Assembly: GCF_022627325.1 (NCBI RefSeq)
Contig: NZ_JAETZZ010000014.1
Location: 89,714-153,713 of the forward strand
Reading direction: 5' to 3'
Length of the DNA stretch: 64,000 bases
DNA from: Pseudomonas putida
Lineage (GTDB): Bacteria; Pseudomonadota; Gammaproteobacteria; Pseudomonadales; Pseudomonadaceae
Part shown: piece after piece, positions 1 to 9,190 of the stretch
How the letters are laid out: the number at the start of each line of letters is the position of its first letter
Numbering within the stretch: position 1 is the first letter of the stretch
The notes under the pieces: model-generated
Databases searched by the model: none
Told to the model about the DNA's origin: nothing
The model's input: only the letters and a program-made list of their open reading frames with translations
Position numbers and translations under genes: made by a program

Positions 1-647
1 ACGCGCTGAACTTCTACGTCGATACCTTGAAGCAGTACGGCCCGCCTGGCGCGTCGAGCAACGGTTTCAACGAAAACCTGGCGCTGTTCAACAGCGGCAA
101 GTGCGCGATGTGGGTCGATGCCAGCGTTGCCGGCTCGTTCGTCACCGACAAGACCCAGAGCAAGGTCGCCGACCAGGTCGGCTTCACCTTTGCGCCAAAG
201 GAGGTCACCGACAAGGGCGCCTCGTGGCTGTATGCCTGGGCGCTGGCCATCCCAAGCAGCTCCAAGGCCAAGGACGCGGCGAAGGCCTTCAGCACCTGGG
301 CCACGTCCGAAGCCTACGGCAAGCTGGTGGCCGACAAGGAAGGCGTGGCCAACGTGCCACCAGGCACCCGCGCCTCGACCTACAGCGACGCCTACCTGGC
401 CGCTGCGCCGTTCGCCAAGGTGACGCTGGAGTCGCTCAAACGCGTCGACCCCAACCACCCCACGCTCAAGCCCGTGCCGTACGTGGGTATTCAGTTGGTG
501 ACCATCCCTGAGTTCCAGGCCATTGGTACGCAGGTCGGCAAGCTGTTCTCCGCCGCCCTGACCGGGCAGATGAAGGTCGACCAGGTGCTTGCCGCCGCAC
601 AGCAGTCCACCGAACGCGAGATGAAGCGCGCCGGTTATCCCAAGTAG
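1..647 (+). CDS. mtlE: Polyol ABC transporter substrate-binding protein (partial, C-terminal part)
   Basis: The reading frame is open from the first bases of the window (codons in phase from base 3), so the signal peptide and N-terminal lobe lie outside it. About 214 residues are visible. They have the look of the C-terminal half of a family 1 extracellular solute-binding protein: a GFNEN..LFNSGKCAMWVDAS stretch followed by an alternating helix/strand lobe. The protein would bind a polyol in the periplasm and deliver it to the two permeases downstream. A specific mannitol/sorbitol/arabitol role is inferred from the following mannitol dehydrogenase, xylulokinase and fructokinase genes, matching the mtlEFGKDYZ order known from P. 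fluorescens. Eighty bases separate it from the first permease gene. Confidence 0.85.
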   Translation, partial: ALNFYVDTLKQYGPPGASSNGFNENLALFNSGKCAMWVDASVAGSFVTDKTQSKVADQVGFTFAPKEVTDKGASWLYAWALAIPSSSKAKDAAKAFSTWATSEAYGKLVADKEGVANVPPGTRASTYSDAYLAAAPFAKVTLESLKRVDPNHPTLKPVPYVGIQLVTIPEFQAIGTQVGKLFSAALTGQMKVDQVLAAAQQSTEREMKRAGYPK

Positions 648-727
648 CCCAGCCGTGGCCATCTGCGCGCCAACGCCTGGCGCGCGGAGGGCTGCCGTCC
701 GCCCTTGTCGCTGCACACGGAGTCGCC

Positions 728-1651
728 ATGGACACTTCGGCCCTCGATACCTCGACCCTCGCCACCCCACGCCCCGGCAAACGCCGCGTCGGGCCGAGCT
801 GGTTCCTGGTCAGCCCTTCAGTGGCGCTGCTGCTGTTGTGGATGGTCGTCCCGTTGGGCATGACCCTGTATTTTTCCCTGATCCGCTACAACCTGCTGTA
901 CCCGGGCGAAAATGCGTACGTCGGCCTGGAGAACTTCGCGTACTTCGTCACCGACCCAGGCTTCATGCCCGGCGCCCTCAACACCCTGACCCTGGTCGGC
1001 AGCGTGCTGGCGATCAGCGTGGTGTTTGGCGTGCTCATCGCGGCGCTGCTGGAGGCCGGCGAGTTCTGGGGCCGCGGCGTGGTGCGGGTGCTGCTGATTT
1101 CACCGTTCTTCATCATGCCCACCGTCAGCGCGCTGCTGTGGAAGAACCTGATATTCCACCCGGTGTCGGGCATCCTCGCCGCCGTGTGGCGGCTGTTCGG
1201 CGCACAGCCGGTGGACTGGCTGGCGCACTACCCGCTGCTGTCGATCATCCTGATCGTCTCCTGGCAGTGGCTGCCGTTCGCCATCCTGATCCTGATGACC
1301 GCCATGCAGTCGCAGGACCAGGAACAGAAAGAAGCCGCACGCCTGGACGGCGCCGGGCCGCTGGCGATCTTCTGGCACCTGACCCTGCCGCATCTGGCCC
1401 GCCCGATTGCCGTGGTGGTGATGATCGAGACCATCTTCCTGCTGTCGGTGTTCGCCGAAATCTTCACCACCACCAGCGGCGGCCCGGGCTATGAGTCGAC
1501 CAACCTCGCCTACCTGATCTACAACCAGGCGCTGCTGCAGTTCGACGTGGGCATGGCCTCGGCGGGCGGGCTGATCGCCGTGTTGATCGCCAACATCGCC
1601 GCCATCGTGCTGGTACGGATGATCGGCAAGAACCTGACCGAGCGCCGCTGA
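728..1651 (+). CDS. mtlF: Polyol ABC transporter permease, MtlF type
   Basis: Inner-membrane permease of 307 residues with six predicted hydrophobic segments, the first near residues 30-60 after a short polar N-terminus. The cytoplasmic EAA loop that docks on the ATPase is visible at about residues 202-218 (EAARLDGAGPLAIFWHL). Length and topology fit the MalF/UgpA class of sugar permeases. The ATG follows a cggag ribosome site. It pairs with the next gene, 10 bases downstream, to form the translocation channel. Substrate (mannitol, sorbitol, arabitol) is inferred from the operon. Confidence 0.9.
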   Translation: MDTSALDTSTLATPRPGKRRVGPSWFLVSPSVALLLLWMVVPLGMTLYFSLIRYNLLYPGENAYVGLENFAYFVTDPGFMPGALNTLTLVGSVLAISVVFGVLIAALLEAGEFWGRGVVRVLLISPFFIMPTVSALLWKNLIFHPVSGILAAVWRLFGAQPVDWLAHYPLLSIILIVSWQWLPFAILILMTAMQSQDQEQKEAARLDGAGPLAIFWHLTLPHLARPIAVVVMIETIFLLSVFAEIFTTTSGGPGYESTNLAYLIYNQALLQFDVGMASAGGLIAVLIANIAAIVLVRMIGKNLTERR

Positions 1652-1661
1652 GGAGCCCGCC

Positions 1662-2495
1662 ATGCTGTCACTCAAGCAAACCCGCCGCCTGCGCGACGCA
1701 TTGATTGGCCTGCTGTGCTGGGGCATCGCCCTGACGATCTTCTTCCCGATCTTCTGGATGCTGCTGACCAGCTTCAAGACTGAGCTCGATGCCTTCGCCA
1801 CCCCGCCGCAGTTCATCTTCGCGCCAACGCTGGAAAACTACCTGCACATCAACGACCGCAGCGATTATTTCGCCTATGCCTGGAATTCGGTGCTGATCGC
1901 TTTCTCGGCCACCGCGCTGTGCATGCTTATCGCAGTGCCGGCGGCCTACTCCATGGCCTTTTTCGAAACCCGCCACACCAAGCGCACGCTGCTGTGGATG
2001 CTGTCGACCAAGATGCTGCCGCCGGTGGGCGTGCTGATGCCTATCTACCTGCTGGCCAAGCAGTTCGGCCTGCTCGACTCGCGCCTGGCGCTGATCATCG
2101 TCTACACCCTGATCAACCTGCCGATCGTGGTGTGGATGGTGTACACCTACTTCAAGGACATCCCGGTGGACATCCTTGAAGCCGCGCGCCTGGACGGTGC
2201 CGGCACCTGGCAGGAAATCGTCCGCGTGCTGCTGCCGATCACCCGCGGCGGGCTTGCCTCGACCGTGCTGCTGTCGTTGATCCTGTGCTGGAACGAGGCG
2301 TTCTGGTCGCTCAACCTGACCTCTTCGGCGGCCGCGCCACTGACCGCGCTGGTGGCCTCCTACTCAAGCCCCGAGGGGCTGTTCTGGGCCAAGCTTTCGG
2401 CCGTCTCGACCCTGGCCTGCGCGCCCATCCTGATTTTCGGCTGGATCAGCCAAAAGCAGCTGGTGCGTGGCCTGTCGTTCGGGGCCGTCAAATGA
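1662..2495 (+). CDS. mtlG: Polyol ABC transporter permease, MtlG type
   Basis: Second inner-membrane permease, 277 residues, MalG-like, with about six hydrophobic segments and an EAA loop beginning near residue 173 (EAARLDGAGTWQEIV). It begins 10 bases after mtlF with a gaggagccgcc ribosome site, so the two are co-transcribed and probably heterodimerise. It ends 64 bases before the ATPase gene. Nothing in the protein alone fixes the substrate; the operon context gives it. Confidence 0.9.
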   Translation: MLSLKQTRRLRDALIGLLCWGIALTIFFPIFWMLLTSFKTELDAFATPPQFIFAPTLENYLHINDRSDYFAYAWNSVLIAFSATALCMLIAVPAAYSMAFFETRHTKRTLLWMLSTKMLPPVGVLMPIYLLAKQFGLLDSRLALIIVYTLINLPIVVWMVYTYFKDIPVDILEAARLDGAGTWQEIVRVLLPITRGGLASTVLLSLILCWNEAFWSLNLTSSAAAPLTALVASYSSPEGLFWAKLSAVSTLACAPILIFGWISQKQLVRGLSFGAVK

Positions 2496-2559
2496 CCCAG
2501 CGCCCACGCGACACCTGCTCGATCAACCCCATTGCCGGCCGCCGCAGAGGACATTCGCC

Positions 2560-3672
2560 ATGGCTGACCTGAAGATCCGCAACCTGCACAAAGGCTTCGA
2601 TGGCCACGCCATCATCAAGGGCATCGACCTGGAGGTGCGCGACCGTGAGTTCGTGGTCTTCGTCGGCCCGTCCGGGTGTGGCAAGTCGACCCTGCTGCGG
2701 CTGATCGCCGGGCTTGAGGAGGTCAGCGGCGGCCATATCACCCTGGACGGCGTCGACATCACTGACACCGCCCCGGCCAAACGTGACCTGGCCATGGTGT
2801 TCCAGACCTACGCGCTTTACCCGCACATGACCGTTCGCAAGAACCTGTCGTTCGCCTTGGACCTGGCCGGCGTGGACAAGCGTGACGTGCAGGCCAAAGT
2901 CGACAACGCCGCGCGCATCCTCGAACTGCAACCGTTGCTCGAACGCAAGCCGCGGCAACTGTCGGGCGGCCAGCGCCAGCGGGTGGCGATCGGCCGGGCG
3001 ATCGTGCGCAACCCGAAGATTTTCCTGTTCGACGAGCCGCTTTCGAACCTCGACGCCGCCCTGCGCGTGCAGATGCGGCTGGAGCTTGCGCGCCTGCACC
3101 AGGAGCTGGCCGCGACCATGATCTACGTGACCCACGACCAGGTCGAGGCTATGACCCTGGCCGACAAGGTGGTGGTGCTCAACGGCGGGCGCATCGAGCA
3201 GGTCGGCTCACCGCTGGAGCTGTACCACCACCCGGCCAACCTGTTCGTCGCAGGTTTTCTCGGCACCCCGAAAATGGGCTTTTTGCGCGGCCACCTGAGC
3301 CACAGCCAGGGCACACAGTGCGAGGTCACCCTTGAGTGCGGCGCCCGTGTCAGCCTGGCACTGAGCACAGACGCCCTGCCCGCTGGCAGCCCCGTGACGC
3401 TGGGCATCCGCCCCGAGCACCTGAACATCGCCAGCACCGGGCACGACACACCCGGCTCACTGCAGGTGACCGCCGACGTCAGTGAACGCCTGGGCAGCGA
3501 CAGCTACTGCCATGTACGTGCCGGCTCCGGGGAAATGCTCACCGTACGGGTGCGCGGCGACTTTGCGCCGGCCTTCGGCGCGCCCTTGGACCTGACCTTC
3601 GACCCGGGCCACTGCCACCTGTTCGACAGCAACGGCCAAGCCCTGGACAAACGCCTGCAGCACGCGGCCTGA
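2560..3672 (+). CDS. mtlK: Polyol ABC transporter ATP-binding protein, MtlK/MalK type
   Basis: 370-residue ATPase that powers polyol uptake. It has Walker A GPSGCGKST at residues 36-44, signature LSGGQRQR from about 134, Walker B FLFDEP with its Asp near 158, and the switch His in THDQ. The C-terminal ~130 residues form the MalK-type regulatory (TOBE-like) domain. A longer in-frame opening exists upstream, but the ATG at 2560 follows a gcagagg ribosome site and gives the usual MalK N-terminus (MADLKIRNLHKGF), so that start was chosen. Confidence 0.93.
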   Translation: MADLKIRNLHKGFDGHAIIKGIDLEVRDREFVVFVGPSGCGKSTLLRLIAGLEEVSGGHITLDGVDITDTAPAKRDLAMVFQTYALYPHMTVRKNLSFALDLAGVDKRDVQAKVDNAARILELQPLLERKPRQLSGGQRQRVAIGRAIVRNPKIFLFDEPLSNLDAALRVQMRLELARLHQELAATMIYVTHDQVEAMTLADKVVVLNGGRIEQVGSPLELYHHPANLFVAGFLGTPKMGFLRGHLSHSQGTQCEVTLECGARVSLALSTDALPAGSPVTLGIRPEHLNIASTGHDTPGSLQVTADVSERLGSDSYCHVRAGSGEMLTVRVRGDFAPAFGAPLDLTFDPGHCHLFDSNGQALDKRLQHAA

Positions 3673-3683
3673 GGACACACGCG

Positions 3684-5159
3684 ATGAAACTCGACCCGCA
3701 CCACCTCGACCTGCTGGCGCCTACGGTCGCCCGCCCTTCCTACGCGCCCTCGCAACTGCGCCAGGGCATCGTGCACATTGGCGTAGGTGGGTTCCACCGT
3801 GCCCACCAGGCGGCCTACACCGACGCCCTGATGAACCGCGGCGAAGGGCTGGACTGGGCCATCTGCGGCGCCGGCCTGCGCAGCGAAGACCGCGCCATGC
3901 GCGACGCGCTGGCGGCGCAGGGCTACCTGTACACCCTGTTCGTGCTGGACGACCAACCTGACACCGAAGTGCGGGTGATCGGTGCCCTCAATGACATGCT
4001 TCTGGCCGAGGACGACGCCCAGGCGCTGCTGGCCAAACTGGCCGAGCCCGGCATCCGCATCGTCTCGCTGACCATCACCGAAGGCGGCTACTGCATCGAC
4101 GACAGCACCGGCGAGTTTCGCGCCGAGCTGGCGCAGGTCCAGCACGACCTGGCCAACCCGCAGGCGCCGCAAGGCGTCTTCGGCTTCCTCTGCGAAGCCT
4201 TGCGGCGGCGCCGCGAGGCCGGCGTGGGGCCGTTCACGGTGATGTCCTGCGACAACCTTCCACACAATGGCGCGGTGGCGCGCAAGGCGCTGCTGGCCTT
4301 TGCCCAGTTGCTCGACCCGGACCTGGCCCGCTGGATAGGCGAGAACGTGAGCTTCCCCAATGCCATGGTCGACCGCATCACGCCAATGACCAGCAGCGAC
4401 CACCGCCAACAACTGTTCGAGCGCCACGGCGTCGAGGATGCCTGGCCGGTGGTGTGCGAGCCGTTCCTGCAGTGGGTGGTGGAAGACACATTCGTCGCCG
4501 GGCGCCCGGCCTGGGAAAAGGTCGGCGTGCAGTTCACCGACGACGTCACCCCCTATGAAGAAATGAAGATCAAGCTGCTCAACGGCAGCCACCTGGCACT
4601 GACCTACCTGGGCTTCCTGCAGGGCTATCGCCTGGTCCACGAAACCCTTGCCGACCCACTGCTGCGCCGCTACATGCGCACGTTCATGGACCTGGACGTG
4701 ACCCCGCAGCTTGCCCCGGCGCCCGGCATCGACCTGGAACGCTACAAGGACAGCCTCACCGAGCGCTTTGCCAACCGCGCCATCGCCGATCAACTGGAGC
4801 GGGTGTGCTCGGACGGCTCATCGAAGTTTCCCAAGTACATCGTCCCCACCGCCAACCAGCTGATTGCCCAGGGCCAGCCGCTGGACCGCGTGGCCCTGGT
4901 GGTGGCGGCCTGGGCCTTGTACCTGGGCGGGGTAGACGAACAGGGCAGCACCTATGCCATCCCCGACCCGCGCGCGGCCCAGTGCCAGGCACGGGTGGTG
5001 CAGCGTGACGGGCTGGCTGCCCGAGTGCTGGGCGACGAGACCATATTCGGCACGGTCATCCCCGCCTCCGGTGCCTTCGTCAGCGCCTTCGAGCGCCTGT
5101 ATGACAGCCTGTGTGAGGTTGGCGTGAGCGAAACACTGCGCCACGTGCTTGGCGACTGA
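3684..5159 (+). CDS. mtlD: Mannitol 2-dehydrogenase (polyol-specific long-chain dehydrogenase)
   Basis: 491-residue NAD-dependent enzyme oxidising D-mannitol to D-fructose (and arabitol to xylulose, sorbitol to fructose in the P. fluorescens homologue). The N-terminal nucleotide-binding motif HIGVGGFHRAHQ starts near residue 32. The family catalytic block KIKLLNGSH places Lys295, Asn300 and His303 at exactly the numbering known for the P. fluorescens enzyme, which supports both the family and the chosen start. It lies 11 bases after mtlK and is followed closely by the xylulokinase gene, so one operon imports and oxidises polyols, then phosphorylates the resulting ketoses. Confidence 0.95.
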   Translation: MKLDPHHLDLLAPTVARPSYAPSQLRQGIVHIGVGGFHRAHQAAYTDALMNRGEGLDWAICGAGLRSEDRAMRDALAAQGYLYTLFVLDDQPDTEVRVIGALNDMLLAEDDAQALLAKLAEPGIRIVSLTITEGGYCIDDSTGEFRAELAQVQHDLANPQAPQGVFGFLCEALRRRREAGVGPFTVMSCDNLPHNGAVARKALLAFAQLLDPDLARWIGENVSFPNAMVDRITPMTSSDHRQQLFERHGVEDAWPVVCEPFLQWVVEDTFVAGRPAWEKVGVQFTDDVTPYEEMKIKLLNGSHLALTYLGFLQGYRLVHETLADPLLRRYMRTFMDLDVTPQLAPAPGIDLERYKDSLTERFANRAIADQLERVCSDGSSKFPKYIVPTANQLIAQGQPLDRVALVVAAWALYLGGVDEQGSTYAIPDPRAAQCQARVVQRDGLAARVLGDETIFGTVIPASGAFVSAFERLYDSLCEVGVSETLRHVLGD

Positions 5160-5172
5160 CCCGGAGCGCGCG

Positions 5173-6663
5173 ATGGACGGACTGTTTCTCGGCATCGATT
5201 GCGGTACCCAGGGCACCAAGGCGCTGGTGTTGGACGCCGGCAGCGGCCAGGTGCTGGGCCTTGGTAGTGCCGCGCACGCGCCTGCCCGGGGCCGAAACGG
5301 GCGCCGCGAGCAGGACCCGGCCGACTGGCTGGCCGCCCTGCACACGGCAGTCGCTGGCGCACTGCATGAGGCCGGCGTCGACGGCCAGGCCATCCGTGCG
5401 CTGGCGGTATCAGGCCAGCAGCATGGCCTGGTGATGCTGGACGCCCAAGGCCACGTGCTGCGCCCGGCCAAGCTCTGGTGCGACACCGAAACCACGGCAG
5501 AAAACCAGGCCCTGCTGGACGCGCTCGGCGGTCCGCAGGGCTCGCTCGACCGGCTGGGGCTGGTGATCGCCCCGGGCTATACCCTATCTAAGCTGCTGTG
5601 GAGCAAACGGCACTTCCCCGACCTGTTCGCCCGCCTGGCCCATGTGCTGCTGCCCCACGACTACCTCAATTACTGGCTGACAGGCCGCGCCTGCAGCGAG
5701 CCGGGCGATGCGTCGGGTACCGGTTACTACAACGTGCACCGCAACACCTGGGCAAACGATGTGCTGCAACTCATAGAGCCGGGCGAGCGCCTGTTGGCGG
5801 CACTGCCCGAGCTGCTCGCCCCTGGCGCCTGCGTCGGCCCGCTGCGCGAGCAGGCTGCTGCTGGCCTGGGGCTGAACCCTCACGCCTGGGTGGCCACCGG
5901 CGGCGGCGACAACATGCTCAGCGCCATCGGTACCGGCAATATCAGCCCCGGCATGATCACCCTCAGCCTGGGCACCTCGGGTACCCTGGCAGCTTACACC
6001 GAGCATGCCCAGCTCAACCCCAAGGGCGAGGTGGCGAACTTCTGCGCCTCCAGCGGTGGCTGGCTGCCCTTGATCTGCACGATGAACCTGACCAGCGCTT
6101 GTGCGCTGGTGCGTGACCTGCTGGAGCTTGACCTCACCCGCTTCACGGCCCTCGCCGCGCACGCGCCGGTTGGCGCCGACGGCCTGTTGATGCTGCCGTT
6201 TTTCGATGGCGAACGCGTACCCGCGCTGCCCACTGCCAGCGCCAGCCTGCATGGCATGACCAGCGCCAACCTGACCCGTGCCAACTTGTGCCGGGCCGTG
6301 CTCGAAGGCACCTGCTTCAGCCTGCGCTATGGCCTGGACCTGCTGCGCGCCAATGGCCTGCAGGGCAGCGAAATCCGCCTGGTAGGTGGGGCGGCAAAAA
6401 GCGAGTTGTGGCGCCAGGTCCTGGCCAATCTGCTGGGCCTGCCACTGGTGTGCCCGCGCCAGACCGAAGCCGCCGCACTGGGCGCGGCCATCCAGGCCGC
6501 CTGGAGCCTTGGCCGCGAACTGGGCAACGGCGACAGCCTCCAGGCCCTGTGCGAGCGCTGCGTCGAGCTGGACGAAAGCACCCGCACGCTGCCCAACCTG
6601 GCACAACAGGCCGCCTACGGCGTGGCCTACAGACGCTACCTGGATCACCTGCCTGTGCGCTGA
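5173..6663 (+). CDS. mtlY: Xylulokinase (FGGY family)
   Basis: 496-residue sugar kinase phosphorylating D-xylulose, the product of arabitol oxidation by the preceding dehydrogenase. The N-terminal ATPase fold has FLGIDCGTQGTKA near residues 5-17 and the C-terminal adenine-binding region has RLVGGAAKSELW. The ATG at 5173 follows a ggag site and gives the standard XylB N-terminus; a TTG eight codons upstream would overlap mtlD and has no better ribosome site. The name mtlY follows the P. fluorescens operon; xylB is equivalent. Confidence 0.92.
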   Translation: MDGLFLGIDCGTQGTKALVLDAGSGQVLGLGSAAHAPARGRNGRREQDPADWLAALHTAVAGALHEAGVDGQAIRALAVSGQQHGLVMLDAQGHVLRPAKLWCDTETTAENQALLDALGGPQGSLDRLGLVIAPGYTLSKLLWSKRHFPDLFARLAHVLLPHDYLNYWLTGRACSEPGDASGTGYYNVHRNTWANDVLQLIEPGERLLAALPELLAPGACVGPLREQAAAGLGLNPHAWVATGGGDNMLSAIGTGNISPGMITLSLGTSGTLAAYTEHAQLNPKGEVANFCASSGGWLPLICTMNLTSACALVRDLLELDLTRFTALAAHAPVGADGLLMLPFFDGERVPALPTASASLHGMTSANLTRANLCRAVLEGTCFSLRYGLDLLRANGLQGSEIRLVGGAAKSELWRQVLANLLGLPLVCPRQTEAAALGAAIQAAWSLGRELGNGDSLQALCERCVELDESTRTLPNLAQQAAYGVAYRRYLDHLPVR

Positions 6664-6704
6664 TCGCGGTACTGTCCTTACTTTTTTCTGTTTGGGAGAA
6701 CTTC

Positions 6705-7670
6705 ATGTATCTGGTATGTGGCGAGGCGTTGTTCGATGTCTTCAGCGTGGAAAACGGCCCGCGCAGCGCAGAACTGGGCTTAACCGCAATCGCTGGTGGC
6801 TCGCCGTTCAACGTCGCCGTCGGCCTGCGCAGGCTTGGCGTTGCTGCTGGGTTGTTCGGCGGATTGTCCAGCGACCCCCTCGGCGCGCGCCTGCGCCGGG
6901 TACTGGAGGAAGAAGGCGTCGATTGCCAGCACCTGGTCACCAGCGATGCCCCCACCACCCTGGCCATGGTCGGCCTGGATGCCAACGGCTCGGCGCAGTA
7001 CCAGTTCCGCGGCGAAGGCTGCGCCGACCGGCAGGTGCGGCTTGAGCATCTGCCGATACTGGATGAGCACGTGCACGGGCTGCACGTAGGGTCGTACACA
7101 CTGGTGGTGACACCCGTGGCCGACACGCTGCTGGCATTGGTGGAACGCGAACGCGACCAGCGGCTGATCAGCCTGGACCCGAACGTGCGCCTGAATCCAC
7201 AGCCGGATGTGGCGCTGTGGCGCACACGCGTTGAAGCATTTGCCGCGCACGCACATTTGATCAAGGCCAGCGAGGAAGACCTGCAGGTGTTGTACCCGGG
7301 GCGCGACGTTGGCGAGGTAGCCCGTGGCTGGTTGAACGAGCGCTGCCGACTGGTGTTCGTGACCCACGGGGCTGAGGGGGCCAGCGTGCATTGTGCGCAC
7401 GGGTCATGGCACAGGCCCGCGGACAGCTCACTGCCGGTTCGCGATACCGTGGGGGCTGGGGACACGTTCCAGGCAGCCGTGCTGGCCTGCCTGGCTCGAC
7501 TGGGTGTGGACAGCCCGAGGGGTGTGGCGATGCTGGCGCGCGAGACGGTCGATGCGATACTGACCTACGCTATTGCGGCGGCGGCGGTGACCTGTTCCAG
7601 GGTCGGGCCGGACCTGCCGTTTGAACGTGAGGTTTCCCGCATGCCTCAGGCTGTCGATACCTCGGGCTGA
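6705..7670 (+). CDS. mtlZ: Fructokinase (PfkB family)
   Basis: 321-residue ribokinase-family kinase expected to phosphorylate fructose made from mannitol or sorbitol. The N-terminus reads MYLVCGEALFDVF, and the PfkB signature DTVGAGDTF contains the catalytic Asp near residue 253. It is the last gene of the polyol operon, 41 bases after the xylulokinase, preceded by a tgggagaa ribosome site. An aldo/keto reductase gene converges on it with only 7 bases between the stop codons, so little room is left for separate terminators. Confidence 0.9.
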   Translation: MYLVCGEALFDVFSVENGPRSAELGLTAIAGGSPFNVAVGLRRLGVAAGLFGGLSSDPLGARLRRVLEEEGVDCQHLVTSDAPTTLAMVGLDANGSAQYQFRGEGCADRQVRLEHLPILDEHVHGLHVGSYTLVVTPVADTLLALVERERDQRLISLDPNVRLNPQPDVALWRTRVEAFAAHAHLIKASEEDLQVLYPGRDVGEVARGWLNERCRLVFVTHGAEGASVHCAHGSWHRPADSSLPVRDTVGAGDTFQAAVLACLARLGVDSPRGVAMLARETVDAILTYAIAAAAVTCSRVGPDLPFEREVSRMPQAVDTSG

Positions 7671-7677
7671 TTACCGA

Positions 7678-8751
7678 TCAGGCGTTGTGCTGCTTCATCG
7701 TTTGCCGATGCAGGGCAATGAAGGGTGCCTCCGCCGGGTCGATGCGGTCCATTTTCGCCGCGATGCGGTGCCAGTACGGATACTGCGGCGCAATCTGCGT
7801 CACGCGCTCGATCTGCTCCAGGTCTTGGCTTGTCAGCACCAGTTCCACCGCCTGCAGGTTGTCGTGCAACTGCTCGGCCGTGCGCCCCGCGGTGATGACA
7901 CTGGTGATGCCTGGCCGGTCCTTGAGCCAGGCCAGGCACACCCGTGCCGGGGAGCAGCCATGGCGCCGCCCCACCTCGATCAGCGCCTCGATGATGTCGT
8001 AGGCCCGCTCCTTGTCATGCACGTAGGGTTCCGGCCAATCATTGCCCTGGCGCGTGCCGGCGGGTGTCTGTTGCCCGCGGCGCACCTTGCCGGTCAACAA
8101 GCCCTCCCCCAGCGGCCCCCATACCAGCGTGGCAAGGCCCTGGTCGAGCGCCATCGGCAGCAGCTCGTACTCCGCTTCACGGGCTTCGGGGGTGTAGTAG
8201 ATCTGCTGGGAAACCGGCTGCTGCCAGCCGTTGAGCCGGGCACTGCCGAGGGTTTTCATCATCTGCCAGGCGGTGTAGTTGGACGTGCCGAAGTAACGCA
8301 CCTTGCCGCTTTGCACCAAGTGCTCCAGCGCGGCCAGGGTCTCTTCTACAGGGGTGATGCCGTCCCAGTTATGGATCTGGTAGAGGTCGATGTGGTCGGT
8401 GCCCAAGCGCTTGAGGCTGGCTTCGCAGGCACGGATCAGGTGATAGCGCGAGGCGCCGCTGTCGTTGGGGTTGTCGCCCATCGGGCTGCGCGCCTTGGTG
8501 GCGAGGATGATCGACTGGCGCCGTTCACCCAGCGCCTGGCCGACGATTTCTTCGGCCAGGCCGTGGGAGTAAAGGTCTGCCGTGTCGACCAGGTTGACCC
8601 CGGCGTCGAAGGCGATGTCGAACATGCGCCGGGCCAGTGCCACATCCACGCTGCCAGTTTTCTCGAATGCGCCACGCCCACCGAACGGGACCGTGCCGAC
8701 TACCAGTTCAGAGACCAGCAGGCCAGTGTTGCCGAGTGTGCGGTACTTCAT
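7678..8751 (-). CDS. Aldo/keto reductase
   Basis: 357-residue NADPH-dependent oxidoreductase with the AKR barrel. The catalytic tetrad is recognisable: Asp and Tyr in VDTADLYSHG, Lys in ILATKARSP and His in IHNWDG. The C-terminal region (GRTAEQLHDNLQA) resembles the cofactor-binding end of YajO/Tas-type members. The ATG at 8751 follows ggaggcactcccc; an in-frame TTG five codons upstream overlaps that ribosome site and was rejected. It is transcribed towards the polyol operon. The substrate cannot be deduced. Confidence 0.88.
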   Translation of the reverse strand: MKYRTLGNTGLLVSELVVGTVPFGGRGAFEKTGSVDVALARRMFDIAFDAGVNLVDTADLYSHGLAEEIVGQALGERRQSIILATKARSPMGDNPNDSGASRYHLIRACEASLKRLGTDHIDLYQIHNWDGITPVEETLAALEHLVQSGKVRYFGTSNYTAWQMMKTLGSARLNGWQQPVSQQIYYTPEAREAEYELLPMALDQGLATLVWGPLGEGLLTGKVRRGQQTPAGTRQGNDWPEPYVHDKERAYDIIEALIEVGRRHGCSPARVCLAWLKDRPGITSVITAGRTAEQLHDNLQAVELVLTSQDLEQIERVTQIAPQYPYWHRIAAKMDRIDPAEAPFIALHRQTMKQHNA

Positions 8752-8841
8752 GGGGAGTGCCTCCAAATGCGAACGACTTGGAAGTACCGACGGGGTGAAT
8801 TGCTGAAACGTTCAATCTGATTGGTTATGCCTAAGCGCTTT

Positions 8842-9020
8842 GGGGCTGCTGCGCAGCCCATCGCCGGCAAGCCGGCTCCCACCCGGGCCGCGCGGTTCTT
8901 GAGCTGCGCGCTCGACCTGTGTCAGCCGGCTTGCCGGCTCTTGCATGAACAGCGCAGTTCTTCAGCTGCACGCTGGACCTGTGGCCGGGCTTGCCGGCGA
9001 TGGGCCGCAAAGCGGCCCCA
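8842..9020. repeat. Cluster of REP palindromes
   Basis: At least three P. putida-type REP units in alternating orientation lie here: cccatcgccggcaagccggc near 8857-8877, a short gccggcttgccggc near 8924-8939, and cttgccggcgatgggccgc near 8989-9009. Between them are two copies of a core related to GCGCAGTTCTTCAG (near 8889 and 8952). The same core recurs at 13395 and, inverted, at 35958. The element lies just downstream of a small minus-strand gene and upstream of the aldo/keto reductase gene. Confidence 0.8.
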
Positions 9021-9031
9021 TCTTCAAGGTT

Positions 9032-9148
9032 TCACTCAGCGCCAGGCGGGATACCGTCCTTGTTCTTGTCCTTGAGCCTGGCTTTTTCCTCTTCCGTGGA
9101 ATGGGCCGGAACCTGGCTTTGTTTCGGGTCTTCGTTGTGCTCAGTCAT
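9032..9148 (-). CDS. Small hydrophilic protein of 38 residues
   Basis: A short frame reading MTEHNEDPKQSQVPAHSTEE at its start and ending KNKDGIPPGAE. It is very polar and charged, with no hydrophobic segment. Its ATG is preceded by a gagggcaagcacc ribosome site. No function is known to me. The good ribosome site, sensible composition and isolated position between REP elements and a decayed catalase make it more likely a gene than noise, but its size limits confidence. Confidence 0.5.
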   Translation of the reverse strand: MTEHNEDPKQSQVPAHSTEEEKARLKDKNKDGIPPGAE

Positions 9149-9190
9149 GGTGCTTGCCCTCAGGGTGATGTTCGTTGGGCTTCCTCGTGA

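Noticed and set aside
8842..9020. CRISPR-like array
   Set aside because: The repeated units are REP palindromes in alternating orientation with no regular spacers.
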